Positions 17,142 through 26,838 of a stretch of DNA of 64,000 nt are shown here, in pieces (position 1 is the stretch's first letter; every line of letters begins with the position of its first letter). This stretch comes from Cyanobium sp. CH-040. Its GTDB lineage: Bacteria > Cyanobacteriota > Cyanobacteriia > PCC-6307 > Cyanobiaceae. The DNA is taken from the NCBI RefSeq assembly GCF_024346135.1, contig NZ_JAGQCJ010000016.1, forward strand, positions 1-64,000, given 5' to 3'. The notes beneath the pieces were generated by a model. The model was given only the letters and a program-made list of their open reading frames with translations. It was not told the DNA's origin and made no database searches. Both the position numbers and the translations under genes were made by a program.

Positions 17142-18458
17142 ATGGTCCAGCCCGCCGCCAGCGCCGCTTCCCCCACCACCCTGCCGCCGATCGGGGTGGT
17201 GGGGGGCGGCCAGCTGGCCTGGATGCTGGCGGCGGCGGCCCGGGAGCTCAGGCTGCCCCTGCTGGTGCAGACCCCCGAGCCCGACGATCCGGCCACACGC
17301 CTGGCCAGCGCCGTGATCCGCGCCGGCGTGCGCGACGCCGAGGGCACCCGGCGCCTGGCCGAACGCTGCAGCGCCATCACCTTCGAGAACGAGTGGGTCG
17401 ATCTGGAGGCCCTGGCGCCGCTGGCGCAGCGGGGGGTCACCTTCCGGCCCAGCCTCAGCGCCCTGGAGCCGCTGGTGTCCAAGCGCGGTCAGCGCCAGCT
17501 GTTGCAACGCCTCAACCTCCCCACTCCCCCCTGGCTGCCCCTGAGCGAGCTGCTGGTGCCCGAGCACCAGCAGCACCCGCACCGCCGGCGGGACGACGAG
17601 CCGGCGGACCACGGCGCAGCTGGGGAGGCAGCCGTGGGCCCTGATTCAGCTCAGCCGGCCAACCCCGACGAACCGCTGGTGCTGCACCCGGGCTGGCAGT
17701 TCCCGCTGATGGCCAAGGCCGCCTGCGGCGGTTACGACGGCAAGGGCACGGCCCTGCTGCGTGACCGCACCGATCTCGACAGCCTGCTGGCCCGGGTGGA
17801 CCCGCAGCAGTGGATCGTGGAGACCGTGGTGGCGTTCGAGCAGGAGCTCTCCCAGCTCGCCTGCCGCGACCGTGATGGCCGGGTGCTCTGCTATCCCCTG
17901 GTGCAGACCCACCAGCACCGCCGGGTGTGCGACTGGGTGCTGGCCCCGGCCCACGTGCCCAACGCGGTGCAGGCCTTCGCCCGCAACATCGCCGCCTCCC
18001 TGCTCACCGCCCTCGACTACGTGGGGGTGCTCTCGATCGAGTTCTTCTACGGACCCGCCGGGCTGCAGGTGAACGAGATCGCCCCCCGCACCCACAATTC
18101 CGGCCACGTGACGATCGAGGCGGCCCGCACCAGCCAGTTCGCCCAGCAGGCGCGCATCGTGGCCGGCCTGCCCATGGGACCGGTCGATCTCAGGGTGCCC
18201 GGGGCGCTGATGGTGAATCTGCTGGGCTTCGAGCACGGCACGGCCGGCGGCGATGACGCCTACCGGATGGAGCGCCGCGCCCTCGCCGCCCTGCCCGGCG
18301 CCAGCGTGCACTGGTACGGCAAGCGGGAGTCCAGCCCCGGCCGCAAGCTCGGCCACGTGACCCTGCTGCTGGACGGGCCGGGGCCCGAGGCGGTGCAGGC
18401 CCAGGCCCGGCAGCGGCTGGAGGCGGTGCGCTCCCTCTGGCCCCTGCCGCCGCCTTAG
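17142..18458 (+). CDS. purK: 5-(carboxyamino)imidazole ribonucleotide synthase PurK
   Basis: A 438-residue ATP-grasp enzyme that carboxylates AIR to N5-CAIR in purine synthesis. Motifs include GVVGGGQLAWMLAAAAREL at the N-terminus, ITFENEWVDLEAL, CGGYDGKGTALL in the ATP-grasp domain and NEIAPRTHNSGHVTIEA in the active site. It is about 50 residues longer than usual because of an insertion between LSELLVPEHQ and PGWQFPLMAKA rich in His, Arg, Asp and Ala, probably a surface loop. A probable 6S RNA gene follows directly. Confidence 0.95.
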   Translation: MVQPAASAASPTTLPPIGVVGGGQLAWMLAAAARELRLPLLVQTPEPDDPATRLASAVIRAGVRDAEGTRRLAERCSAITFENEWVDLEALAPLAQRGVTFRPSLSALEPLVSKRGQRQLLQRLNLPTPPWLPLSELLVPEHQQHPHRRRDDEPADHGAAGEAAVGPDSAQPANPDEPLVLHPGWQFPLMAKAACGGYDGKGTALLRDRTDLDSLLARVDPQQWIVETVVAFEQELSQLACRDRDGRVLCYPLVQTHQHRRVCDWVLAPAHVPNAVQAFARNIAASLLTALDYVGVLSIEFFYGPAGLQVNEIAPRTHNSGHVTIEAARTSQFAQQARIVAGLPMGPVDLRVPGALMVNLLGFEHGTAGGDDAYRMERRALAALPGASVHWYGKRESSPGRKLGHVTLLLDGPGPEAVQAQARQRLEAVRSLWPLPPP

Positions 18459-18471
18459 GATTCAGCCGGAC

Positions 18472-18650
18472 TGCCGTGTTGGTGACTGCCTTCTACAGTT
18501 TTCTGATCTGACTCCTTCTTCGACGTGGGGGTCTTCAGCGGAAAGCAACGTAGGCCGGCCTCGCTGCCGGAAACGGCGCCCCGACCCTGACCCCCTTCTG
18601 GTTCCACCAGGTCGAACACTGGGGCAGAACGGCACGGCGGTCCACCCCTT
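18472..18650 (+). ncRNA. ssaA: Probable 6S RNA (SsaA) downstream of purK
   Basis: The gap between purK and the next gene can fold into the 6S architecture. The closing stem pairs CCGTG (18474-18478) with CACGG (18633-18637) and CTGCC (18486-18490) with GGCAG (18623-18627). A large central bubble follows, whose 3' side contains a small hairpin (CTGGT 18598 / ACCAG 18606). The inner stem pairs GGGGGTC (18527-18533) with GACCCCC (18589-18595), capped by CCGGC/GCCGG (18555-18570). A purK-adjacent 6S RNA is known in cyanobacteria. 6S RNA mimics an open promoter and sequesters RNA polymerase. The ends are approximate. Confidence 0.6.
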
Positions 18651-18676
18651 TCCCCGCCTGCCGCGGCCGACTCCTG

Positions 18677-19159
18677 GTGCCCTCAGACCTTCCTTCCGAC
18701 CCGGCCCTCCAGCCGCAGCTGCTCCCCGATCCCCTGCGCCAGGCCCTCGACGCGCTGCTCGTCAAGGCTCCCGCCCACCTGGTCCCCCGGGCCCGAGGGC
18801 TCTACTTCAACAAGTACCCGCTCGAGGGCCTGCCCGAGGAGCTCGACGGGTCCCCCTCACAGCGCTTCCGCACCTTCGTGCTGCGCGACACCACCTGTCT
18901 GCCGGCGGAGGGGGAGGAGGCCATCACCCGCCTGAACGAGCTGGCGGTGGTGCACTGGCAGGCTCCCCAGACCAATGCGGAGGACTACGCCGCCTACGTG
19001 CGCCAGCGCTGGCAGCTGCCGGCGGAGCGCCTGCAGGTGAGCCTGGAGCTGGTCGAGGAGCCCTGGTTCCGGGACGGCGGCGCCTATGCCCGCCTCATCG
19101 TGCTGCCCCCGCCAGCCGGTCCAGCTCCAGCTGCAGCCGCTCCCGGCTCCACTCCGTGA
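18677..19159 (+). CDS. Conserved-looking hypothetical protein
   Basis: A 160-residue soluble protein from a GTG start; no family recognised. It has a well-ordered core (LVPRARGLYFNKYPLEGLPEEL, FRTFVLRDTTCLPAEGEEAITRLNELAVVHW in outline, RLQVSLELVEEPWFRDGGAYARLIVLP) and an Ala/Pro-rich tail. The tail overlaps the convergent DUF2103 gene by 65 bases, so its last 20 residues may be dispensable. The start could also lie further downstream. Confidence 0.55.
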   Translation: MPSDLPSDPALQPQLLPDPLRQALDALLVKAPAHLVPRARGLYFNKYPLEGLPEELDGSPSQRFRTFVLRDTTCLPAEGEEAITRLNELAVVHWQAPQTNAEDYAAYVRQRWQLPAERLQVSLELVEEPWFRDGGAYARLIVLPPPAGPAPAAAAPGSTP

Positions 19160-19379
19160 CCACGAACACCTCCTGGGCGCTGCCGCCCCGGCGGGCCACC
19201 AGCTTGTGGCCGCCGGTGATCGGGGTGGACACGCGCAGCTTCAGGCCGGCGGTCCGCCCGCGCACCCGGCTGATCACGGCGGGTGTGACGGTGCTCACCC
19301 CAGGCTGGGCCGCCAGCCGCTGCAGCAGCGGAATCAGCCCCTCCAGGTAGGTGCTGTGGGTCACCACCACCCGCCCCAT
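19095..19379 (-). CDS. DUF2103 family protein
   Basis: A 94-residue protein matching DUF2103, a small family of predicted metal-binding proteins: [42 protein letters not shown] and GGHKLVARRGGSAQEVFVVT. Function is unknown. Its ATG overlaps the clpS stop (TGATG), so translation is coupled to ClpS, and its 3' end overlaps the convergent gene. Confidence 0.7.
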   Translation of the reverse strand: MGRVVVTHSTYLEGLIPLLQRLAAQPGVSTVTPAVISRVRGRTAGLKLRVSTPITGGHKLVARRGGSAQEVFVVTEWSRERLQLELDRLAGAAR

Positions 19380-19738
19380 CAGGCCGGCTCCAGGGGGGCC
19401 ATGGTGAGGCCTTCGGCTCCCAGCTGCTGGTGGTACAGCTCCGCCTGCTCCTGGGGGCCGCACCACACCACCGCCGAGCCTTCGCCGTCGATGCGGTGGG
19501 CCAGCTCCCAGGCCCGCTCCGGCCCCATGCCGGGGATGAAGCGCACCAGACACTCCACCACGTGCTGGAAGGTGTTCACGTCGTCGTCGAGCACCACCAC
19601 CTTGAAGTTTGGATAGGTCTGAACGCTGCGCTGCCGCTCCCGCACGGCGGTGGGTGCTGCGCTGGCTGCGGCGCTGGTGCTGGCCGTGGCCCTGCTGGTG
19701 GCGCTGCTGGTGGCGGTGAGACTGATGGGCCGTTGCAT
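19379..19738 (-). CDS. clpS: ATP-dependent Clp protease adaptor ClpS
   Basis: A protein of about 119 residues with the ClpS core: [20 protein letters not shown] (N-degron-binding DDxxNT), [36 protein letters not shown] (in outline). ClpS delivers N-end-rule substrates to ClpAP/ClpC. An Ala/Ser/Thr-rich leader of about 40 residues precedes the core, the flexible extension needed for substrate hand-over. The ATG at 19738 is favoured over one 19 codons earlier. The next gene on the other side is petN, divergent. Confidence 0.92.
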   Translation of the reverse strand: MQRPISLTATSSATSRATASTSAAASAAPTAVRERQRSVQTYPNFKVVVLDDDVNTFQHVVECLVRFIPGMGPERAWELAHRIDGEGSAVVWCGPQEQAELYHQQLGAEGLTMAPLEPA

Positions 19739-19803
19739 CGAGAGCGCCCGTCCGTGATGGATTGAGCCTAGGTACAGTGCTGCCGTCGCCACCACCTGCC
19801 TCC

Positions 19804-19905
19804 ATGCTGATCACCCTGGGCTGGGCCTCTCTCGCCGCTCTGTTCAGCTTCTCGATCGCCATGGTGGTGTGGGGCCGCCACGGCGACGGCAGCGTCAACT
19901 TCTGA
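19804..19905 (+). CDS. petN: Cytochrome b6f complex subunit PetN (subunit VIII)
   Basis: A 33-residue membrane peptide, [20 protein letters not shown] followed by [13 protein letters not shown], nearly identical to known cyanobacterial PetN. It is one transmembrane helix at the rim of the cytochrome b6f complex, needed for complex stability and so for electron flow between the photosystems. It is short enough to be overlooked. It is divergent from clpS, as in other picocyanobacteria; a TACAGT hexamer at 19773-19778 could be its -10 box. Confidence 0.95.
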   Translation: MLITLGWASLAALFSFSIAMVVWGRHGDGSVNF

Positions 19906-19927
19906 TCACCGCCGGGCAACCCCTCCT

Positions 19928-20197
19928 GTGACCGAGCTCCCCATCGGCGGTGAGTTGCTCACCGCATCTGGGCTGCTGGCGGCCACCGCTGCCGTGCTCC
20001 TGATGTTCGTGAGCGTGGGGGTGGTCTATCTCTCCGCGGTGGAGTGGCGCGACCGGCGCCGCCGCAAGGCCGCCGAGAAGGCCGGCTCCGGCTCCAGCCG
20101 CTCCGGCAGCGGCGCCTCCCGTCGCTCCGCCTCTCGCTCCTCCGCCTCCCGCTCCTCCGAGCCCCGCTCCCCCACCGCCTTCGGCCGCCGCCCGTGA
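19928..20197 (+). CDS. Small membrane protein with Ser/Arg-rich tail
   Basis: An 89-residue protein from a GTG start with one transmembrane helix (LLAATAAVLLMFVSVGVVYLSAV), then a basic stretch (EWRDRRRRKAAEKAG) and a low-complexity Ser/Arg tail. Function unknown. It sits 22 bases after petN, and its stop overlaps the GTG of cofH (GTGA), so it is probably cotranscribed with both. Confidence 0.6.
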   Translation: MTELPIGGELLTASGLLAATAAVLLMFVSVGVVYLSAVEWRDRRRRKAAEKAGSGSSRSGSGASRRSASRSSASRSSEPRSPTAFGRRP

Positions 20198-21447
20198 TCG
20201 CCCCTGCGGTGGCAGCGGCGCTGGCCCCCTGGGCCATGCGCCAGGCCGAGAGCCTGCTGGTGCCCCCACCGGATCCCGCGGCGGCTGAGCCCTTCAGCCA
20301 CTGGCCTGCCGCCGATCTCCTCGACGCCGTCAGCGCCGCCCCGCTGGCCTCGCGTCCGTACCTGCACCGCGCAGGCCTTGTGCTGGAACTGCTGCGCCGT
20401 CCCTGGCTGGGAGAGGCCGGGGAGGTGCTGCGCCGCCGCGCCGACGCCCTGCGCCGCCGGCTGATGGGGGACACGGTGACCTACGTGGTCAACCGCAACC
20501 TGAACGTCTCCAACCACTGCGTTCAGCACTGCTCGTTCTGCGCCTTCCGCCGCGATCCCGGTGAGCCCGGGGCCTACTGGCTGGAACTGGAGGAGCTGCA
20601 GGCCCGGGCCGCTGAGGCCGTGCGCGCCGGCGCCACCGAGCTCTGCCTGCAGGGCGGGCTCAATCCCGCCGCCCGGCTCAACGGCAGCCAGCTCGCCTTC
20701 GCCGAGCGCCTGCTGCAGGTCCTGCGCGAGGCGGCACCGGGTGTCCATCTGCATGCCTTCTCCCCCCAGGAACTGGTGTTCTTCGCCGAGTGCGACGGCA
20801 TCAGCCTCGATGCCGTGCTCGAGCGCCTGCGCGCCGCCGGTCTCGGCTCGGTGCCCGGCACCGCCGCCGAGGTGCTCTCCGAGCGCGTGCGGCGGCTGCT
20901 CTGTCCCGAGAAACTCACGGCCCGCGACTGGGTGGCGGCCGTGCTGCAGATTCACCGCCACGGTCTGCCCTCCACCAGCACCCTGATGGCCGGGCACATC
21001 GAGCGCTCCGCCGACCTGGCGGCCCATCTGCTCACCCTGGTGGCCCTGCAGGGCGCGGCCCGCGAGCGTCTGCTGCCCGGCTTCAGCGAATTCGTGCTGC
21101 TGCCGTTCGTGGGCCAGGCGGCTCCGGCACCGCTGCGCTCGCGCGTGGGCCGCGACCAGCCCGATCTCCAGGCCATGCTCCGTCTCACCGCCCAGGCCCG
21201 GCTGGTGCTGCGGGAGTGGATCCCCGCCCACCAGCCCAGCTGGGTGAAGCTCACCCTGGCCGGCGCCGCCGAAGCCCTGCGCTGGGGGTGCAACGACCTG
21301 GGCGGCACCCTGATGGAGGAGCACATCACCACCATGGCGGGCGCCCGCGGTGGCACGGCCCAGACGCCCGCCACCCTGGCCGCCGCCGCCCACGGCGTGG
21401 GACGCCCGGTGCGTCAGCGCACCACTCTCTACGCCCTGCTGCCATGA
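20194..21447 (+). CDS. cofH: FO synthase subunit 2 (CofH, radical SAM)
   Basis: A 417-residue radical SAM enzyme with the cluster motif CVQHCSFC (CxxxCxxC), YVVNRNLNVSNHC upstream and ELCLQGGLNP after it, as in CofH/FbiC. With CofG it makes 7,8-didemethyl-8-hydroxy-5-deazariboflavin (FO), the antenna chromophore of some DNA photolyases and the precursor of F420. No cofG is in the window. The GTG at 20194 overlaps the previous stop, and its own stop overlaps the next ATG (ATGA). Confidence 0.9.
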   Translation: MIAPAVAAALAPWAMRQAESLLVPPPDPAAAEPFSHWPAADLLDAVSAAPLASRPYLHRAGLVLELLRRPWLGEAGEVLRRRADALRRRLMGDTVTYVVNRNLNVSNHCVQHCSFCAFRRDPGEPGAYWLELEELQARAAEAVRAGATELCLQGGLNPAARLNGSQLAFAERLLQVLREAAPGVHLHAFSPQELVFFAECDGISLDAVLERLRAAGLGSVPGTAAEVLSERVRRLLCPEKLTARDWVAAVLQIHRHGLPSTSTLMAGHIERSADLAAHLLTLVALQGAARERLLPGFSEFVLLPFVGQAAPAPLRSRVGRDQPDLQAMLRLTAQARLVLREWIPAHQPSWVKLTLAGAAEALRWGCNDLGGTLMEEHITTMAGARGGTAQTPATLAAAAHGVGRPVRQRTTLYALLP

Positions 21448-22964
21448 CCTGGCCCCCCTCTCTCCGCTGGCCCCCTTCCCTCCGCTGGCCTTCCGCCCTC
21501 CGTTGGCCGCAGCCCGTGCGTCCGCCGGCCCAGCTGCTGCGGCGGCTGCCGCCCCTGCGCGTCACGGCCCTGGCGACGGCCCTGCTGCTGGCCGCCCCCG
21601 CCCTGCTGCTGCTGAGCATGCCCCGCCCGCGCGCCGAAGGGCTCGGCCGCCTGCTGCCCCATGCCGGTCTGCTGCAGAGTTTCCCAGGGGCCCCCGAACG
21701 GGAGCCGCCGCCCCTCTGGCGGCAGCGGCTCGAGGGCGACACCGCCCGGCTGCTCTGGCGCCAGCAGCGCCAGATCTGGTGGCAGTTCTGGAGTGACGAC
21801 CGGGCCGGCGGCCCCTACCTGGTGATGCCCCTGCCGCGTCCGATCCGCGTCGGTGCGCTGCCCGATCCCCCCCACAGCCTGCGGGTGGACGGGCTGCTGG
21901 TGGTGGCCTCCGGTCCCCTTGCCCGCCAGTCCCTCCAGGAGCAGCTGGTGCAGGCCAGCCGCCGCCAGGAAGGGCTGCAGCAACGCTGCCTGGAGATGCT
22001 CGAACGGGAGCCTGCTGCCTACTGGAGCCCGCAGGGTCTGGAGGCCATGGCCGGCCCGCTGGCCCCGCTGCTGAGCCCTTTGCAGGAGGGCTGTCTGGCG
22101 CTGGAGCTGGTTCCGGGTGAGCTGCTGCTCAGGGGCGAGGCCGGCAGCCCGCGGGCGGCCTCGCTGCCGGACGGGCCTGAGCTGCCGGCCAGCGAACTCC
22201 CCGCCCCCCTGGGCGAGGGCCTGCTGCTGCGTCTGAGCGGCCGCTCCCTCGACCTGCTGCTCCTCGGTCTGCTGGAGCGCCAGGAGGTGCGTGAGGCGGT
22301 GGCCTCGGTGTACGGCCTCGGCACCGCCGAGCTGGCCCTGGTGAAGGACAGTCCCTTCGAACTGCGCCTGCGTCCCCAGCCCATCGGCCCGTTCCAGGCC
22401 GGCCTGGAGCTGGTGCTGCCCGCGAAGGGTGACTCGGCTGCCTGGACGGCGATCCTCGCCGGCCTCTCGGAGCGCCTCAGCGCCAGAGGCCTCCAGCCGG
22501 ACGCCCCTCAGGAATCTGGCGGCCCCCCTGCCGGCCCCAAGGCCGGCCCCAAGGCCGCACCCCAGTCCGCCACCTGGCGCGACGACCAGGGGCGGGTGGT
22601 GGGCGGCTGGCGCTGGCTGGCTGAAGCAGGCACGCCCCCACGACTGCTGCTCTTCCTCGGCCCCGAGCCCACCGTCACCGACACCCCTGCGGTGGCTCCC
22701 GGGGGCTCCCAGCAACAGCCGCTGCTGCTGCTGCAGGCCCGCCCGCAGGCCCTGGCGGCCCTCAACCTGCTTCCTGGCCAGCTGCCCCTGTCACTGCTTC
22801 AGGCCCGCCAGCTGCGCCTGCTCGCCGACCCTGCCGCAGCTCCTGCGGATGCCCAGCCGGCACCGGGGCGGGGCGGTGGGATCAATCGGCTGCAGGGGCG
22901 TCTGCAGCTGGGGGAGCCCCAGCCGATTCGGCCGCAGGAGGATCAGCCGCCGCCGGCGGAGTGA
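21444..22964 (+). CDS. Membrane-anchored protein of unknown function with N-terminal SLRWP repeats
   Basis: A 506-residue protein. It begins with a repeat (PPSLRWPPSLRWPSALRWP), then one transmembrane segment (LATALLLAAPALLLLSM), then a long Leu-rich, probably extracytoplasmic domain with PYLVMPLPRPIRVG, SLRVDGLLVVASGPLARQSL and a Pro/Ala/Lys linker near residue 360. I could not place it in a family, though the layout recalls proteins known only from picocyanobacteria. It overlaps cofH by four bases. Its last 83 bases overlap the convergent psb29/thf1. Confidence 0.65.
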   Translation: MTWPPSLRWPPSLRWPSALRWPQPVRPPAQLLRRLPPLRVTALATALLLAAPALLLLSMPRPRAEGLGRLLPHAGLLQSFPGAPEREPPPLWRQRLEGDTARLLWRQQRQIWWQFWSDDRAGGPYLVMPLPRPIRVGALPDPPHSLRVDGLLVVASGPLARQSLQEQLVQASRRQEGLQQRCLEMLEREPAAYWSPQGLEAMAGPLAPLLSPLQEGCLALELVPGELLLRGEAGSPRAASLPDGPELPASELPAPLGEGLLLRLSGRSLDLLLLGLLERQEVREAVASVYGLGTAELALVKDSPFELRLRPQPIGPFQAGLELVLPAKGDSAAWTAILAGLSERLSARGLQPDAPQESGGPPAGPKAGPKAAPQSATWRDDQGRVVGGWRWLAEAGTPPRLLLFLGPEPTVTDTPAVAPGGSQQQPLLLLQARPQALAALNLLPGQLPLSLLQARQLRLLADPAAAPADAQPAPGRGGGINRLQGRLQLGEPQPIRPQEDQPPPAE

Positions 22965-23628
22965 CCGCCGCGCCCTGGCGCTCCCGCTTGCGCCGCTCCG
23001 CCGCCACGGTCTCCTCCATCAGCTCCACGGCCTGGGCCAGCTTCTCCAGGTTGCTGGCATAGAGGCTGAGGTCCTTGTCCACCCGGTCGCGCAGCAGACC
23101 CATCGCCTCGCCGAGCTCATGGGCGAACTGGCGCATGGCGGCGGGGTCCATGGCGTCCGCGCCGCGGGCCTTCTCCAGCAGGCTCAGCAGGCCCACGGCC
23201 ACCAGCCGCGAGTAGTGGAAGTCGGGACGGCGGACATTCGCCAGGGCGCTGGACACCGGTTCGGGGGCGCCGCTGCCCTGGTCGGCGATCCACTGCTTCA
23301 CCTCCTCCACGCTGTGCTCGCCCATGGCGGCCATGGCGGTATCCCGCTGGCTGCGCAGGTCGGCGGCGTCGAAGCCCGAGGCGCTGCAGAGAGCCTCCAG
23401 CAGGGGTTCGCGCTGCTCCGCCGGCCGGTAGCCGCGCGAGAAGGCGTCGAACACCTGGATCAGGCCGCAGGCGAACAGGGCATCGCTCTGGAAGCCCCGC
23501 TGGCGGCTGAGCAGATGCAGCTCCACCAGCAGTTCGTCCACCATCCGCCGGTGGATCGGCGCGATCACATGGGGGAAGGCGCGGTGGAAGGCGCGCTTGC
23601 TGTCGGAGACGGTGAGGGCTGCGCTCAC
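22882..23628 (-). CDS. psb29: Photosystem II biogenesis protein Psb29 / Thylakoid formation 1
   Basis: A 248-residue Psb29/Thf1 protein: TVSDSKRAFHRAFPHVIAPIHRR, DELLVELHLLSRQRGFQ, FACGLIQVFDAFSRGY and FHYSRLVAVGLLSLLE are family signatures. It is a mostly helical protein that binds the FtsH2/FtsH3 protease and promotes photosystem II repair under light stress. A variable Ala/Pro tail at the end overlaps the convergent gene. clpP starts 74 bases away, divergently; ftsH is nearby. Confidence 0.93.
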   Translation of the reverse strand: MSAALTVSDSKRAFHRAFPHVIAPIHRRMVDELLVELHLLSRQRGFQSDALFACGLIQVFDAFSRGYRPAEQREPLLEALCSASGFDAADLRSQRDTAMAAMGEHSVEEVKQWIADQGSGAPEPVSSALANVRRPDFHYSRLVAVGLLSLLEKARGADAMDPAAMRQFAHELGEAMGLLRDRVDKDLSLYASNLEKLAQAVELMEETVAAERRKRERQGAAVTPPAAADPPAAESAGAPPAADAPAAD

Positions 23629-23702
23629 GCTGCTGGACGGTGGATCCTGCGACCCTAGCCGCCTGGGCTCAGTAGGATCGGCCTTGCGATCTGCATTGGC
23701 CT

Positions 23703-24299
23703 GTGACGACGATTCCCATCGTGATCGAGGAGTCGGGCCGGGGGGAGCGGGCGTTCGACATCTACTCCCGGCTCCTGCGCGAGCGCATCGTCTTCCTCGG
23801 CGAGCAGGTGACGGCCGAGTCGGCCAACCGCATCGTGGCCCAGCTGCTGTTCCTCGAGGCGGAAGACCCCGAGAAGGACATCTACCTCTACATCAACTCA
23901 CCCGGGGGTTCCGTCTATGACGGGCTCGGGATCTTCGACACCATGCAGCACATCAAGCCTGATGTGCACACCGTCTGCGTGGGCTTGGCCGCCTCCATGG
24001 GCGCCTTCCTGCTCTGCGCCGGCGCCAGGGGCAAGCGCAGCAGCCTCACCCACTCGCGGATCATGATCCACCAGCCCCTCGGCGGGGCCCGCGGCCAGGC
24101 CAGCGACATCCGCATCCAGGCCGACGAGATCCTCTACCTCAAGAAGAAGCTCAACCAGGAACTTGCCGACCGCACCGGCCAGCCCCTCAGCCGCATCGAG
24201 GAGGACACCGACCGCGACTTCTTCATGTCTCCGAGCGAAGCCGTGGACTACGGCCTGATCGACAAGGTGATCGAAAAGCGCACGGTCCGTCCCGTCTGA
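23703..24299 (+). CDS. clpP: ATP-dependent Clp protease proteolytic subunit ClpP
   Basis: A 198-residue ClpP with catalytic Ser98 ([11 protein letters not shown]), His123 ([10 protein letters not shown]) and the acidic residue expected in the [11 protein letters not shown] region. [17 protein letters not shown] is the substrate-binding loop. It forms the two-ring barrel driven by ClpX or ClpC. It starts at a GTG and ends before a strong terminator hairpin. Confidence 0.96.
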   Translation: MTTIPIVIEESGRGERAFDIYSRLLRERIVFLGEQVTAESANRIVAQLLFLEAEDPEKDIYLYINSPGGSVYDGLGIFDTMQHIKPDVHTVCVGLAASMGAFLLCAGARGKRSSLTHSRIMIHQPLGGARGQASDIRIQADEILYLKKKLNQELADRTGQPLSRIEEDTDRDFFMSPSEAVDYGLIDKVIEKRTVRPV

Positions 24300-24351
24300 G
24301 CGCCGCCGAACTGGCTGATTGCCGTCCAACAGCCCCACTTGCTCCAAGCAG

Positions 24352-24376
24352 AAAGCCCGCCGCAAGGCGGGCTTTC
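24352..24376 (+). terminator. Rho-independent-like terminator after clpP
   Basis: A perfect 10-base stem, AAAGCCCGCC with GGCGGGCTTT around a GCAA tetraloop. It lies 53 bases after the clpP stop, between convergent clpP and ftsH. The A and T runs at both arms suit both directions. Confidence 0.8.
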
Positions 24377-24413
24377 CTTTGGCCTGGAGAGGCCTGGGTA
24401 CCGAGCCCTGCCC

Positions 24414-26378
<1,965 letters not shown>

Positions 26379-26385
26379 AGCTGAG

Positions 26386-26404
26386 ACACTTTCTAACTAA
26401 GTGT
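26386..26404 (-). promoter_or_regulatory. Inverted repeat in the ftsH upstream region
   Basis: ACACTT and AAGTGT are separated by seven bases, just upstream of the ftsH start at 26378. The element spans the place where the ftsH -10 region should be, so it could be an operator. It is short and only a candidate. Confidence 0.35.
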
Positions 26405-26416
26405 AACGGCGCTGTT

Positions 26417-26722
26417 CTAGCCCGCGGCCGCCCACGTCTCCAGCAGATCCACCTGGCCGTAACCGCCGGCCGCCACCGCGGCACCGTCCTGACTGTCCTG
26501 GTCGAGGGTGAGCTGGTTCACAGGGATCGATTCCAGCAGTTCCGGGCCGCCCAGACCGTGGGTCCACACCTCCAGTTCGGTTTCGGCGGGGCACTCGAAG
26601 CTCAGCAGTTCGAAGGGAAACACGACCCGTTCCAGGAAGAACGCCTCGGGCCCCACGCAGCGGGCGATCACCATGCGATCGGTGCCGTTGCGGTAACCGC
26701 AGGTCAGCAGCTCCAAGACCAC
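26417..26722 (-). CDS. DUF1830 family protein
   Basis: A 101-residue protein matching the cyanobacterial DUF1830 family: LTCGYRNGTDRMVIARCV, then FFLERVVFPFELLSFECPAETELEVWTH (in outline). Function unknown. It probably starts at the GTG at 26722. It follows ftsH after a 38-base promoter gap, but ftsH lies downstream of that gap and is read in the same direction away from it. Confidence 0.78.
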   Translation of the reverse strand: MVLELLTCGYRNGTDRMVIARCVGPEAFFLERVVFPFELLSFECPAETELEVWTHGLGGPELLESIPVNQLTLDQDSQDGAAVAAGGYGQVDLLETWAAAG

Positions 26723-26838
26723 ACCGGAAGAACGTCAGCACCACTAAGCCATCAGTGCAGCCGTGCATATGGTCGCGATGGCCACTGTTTGGCCGACCGG
26801 GGTCCGGACTTCAGCCTTTCTTCGGATTTTCGGCCGGC

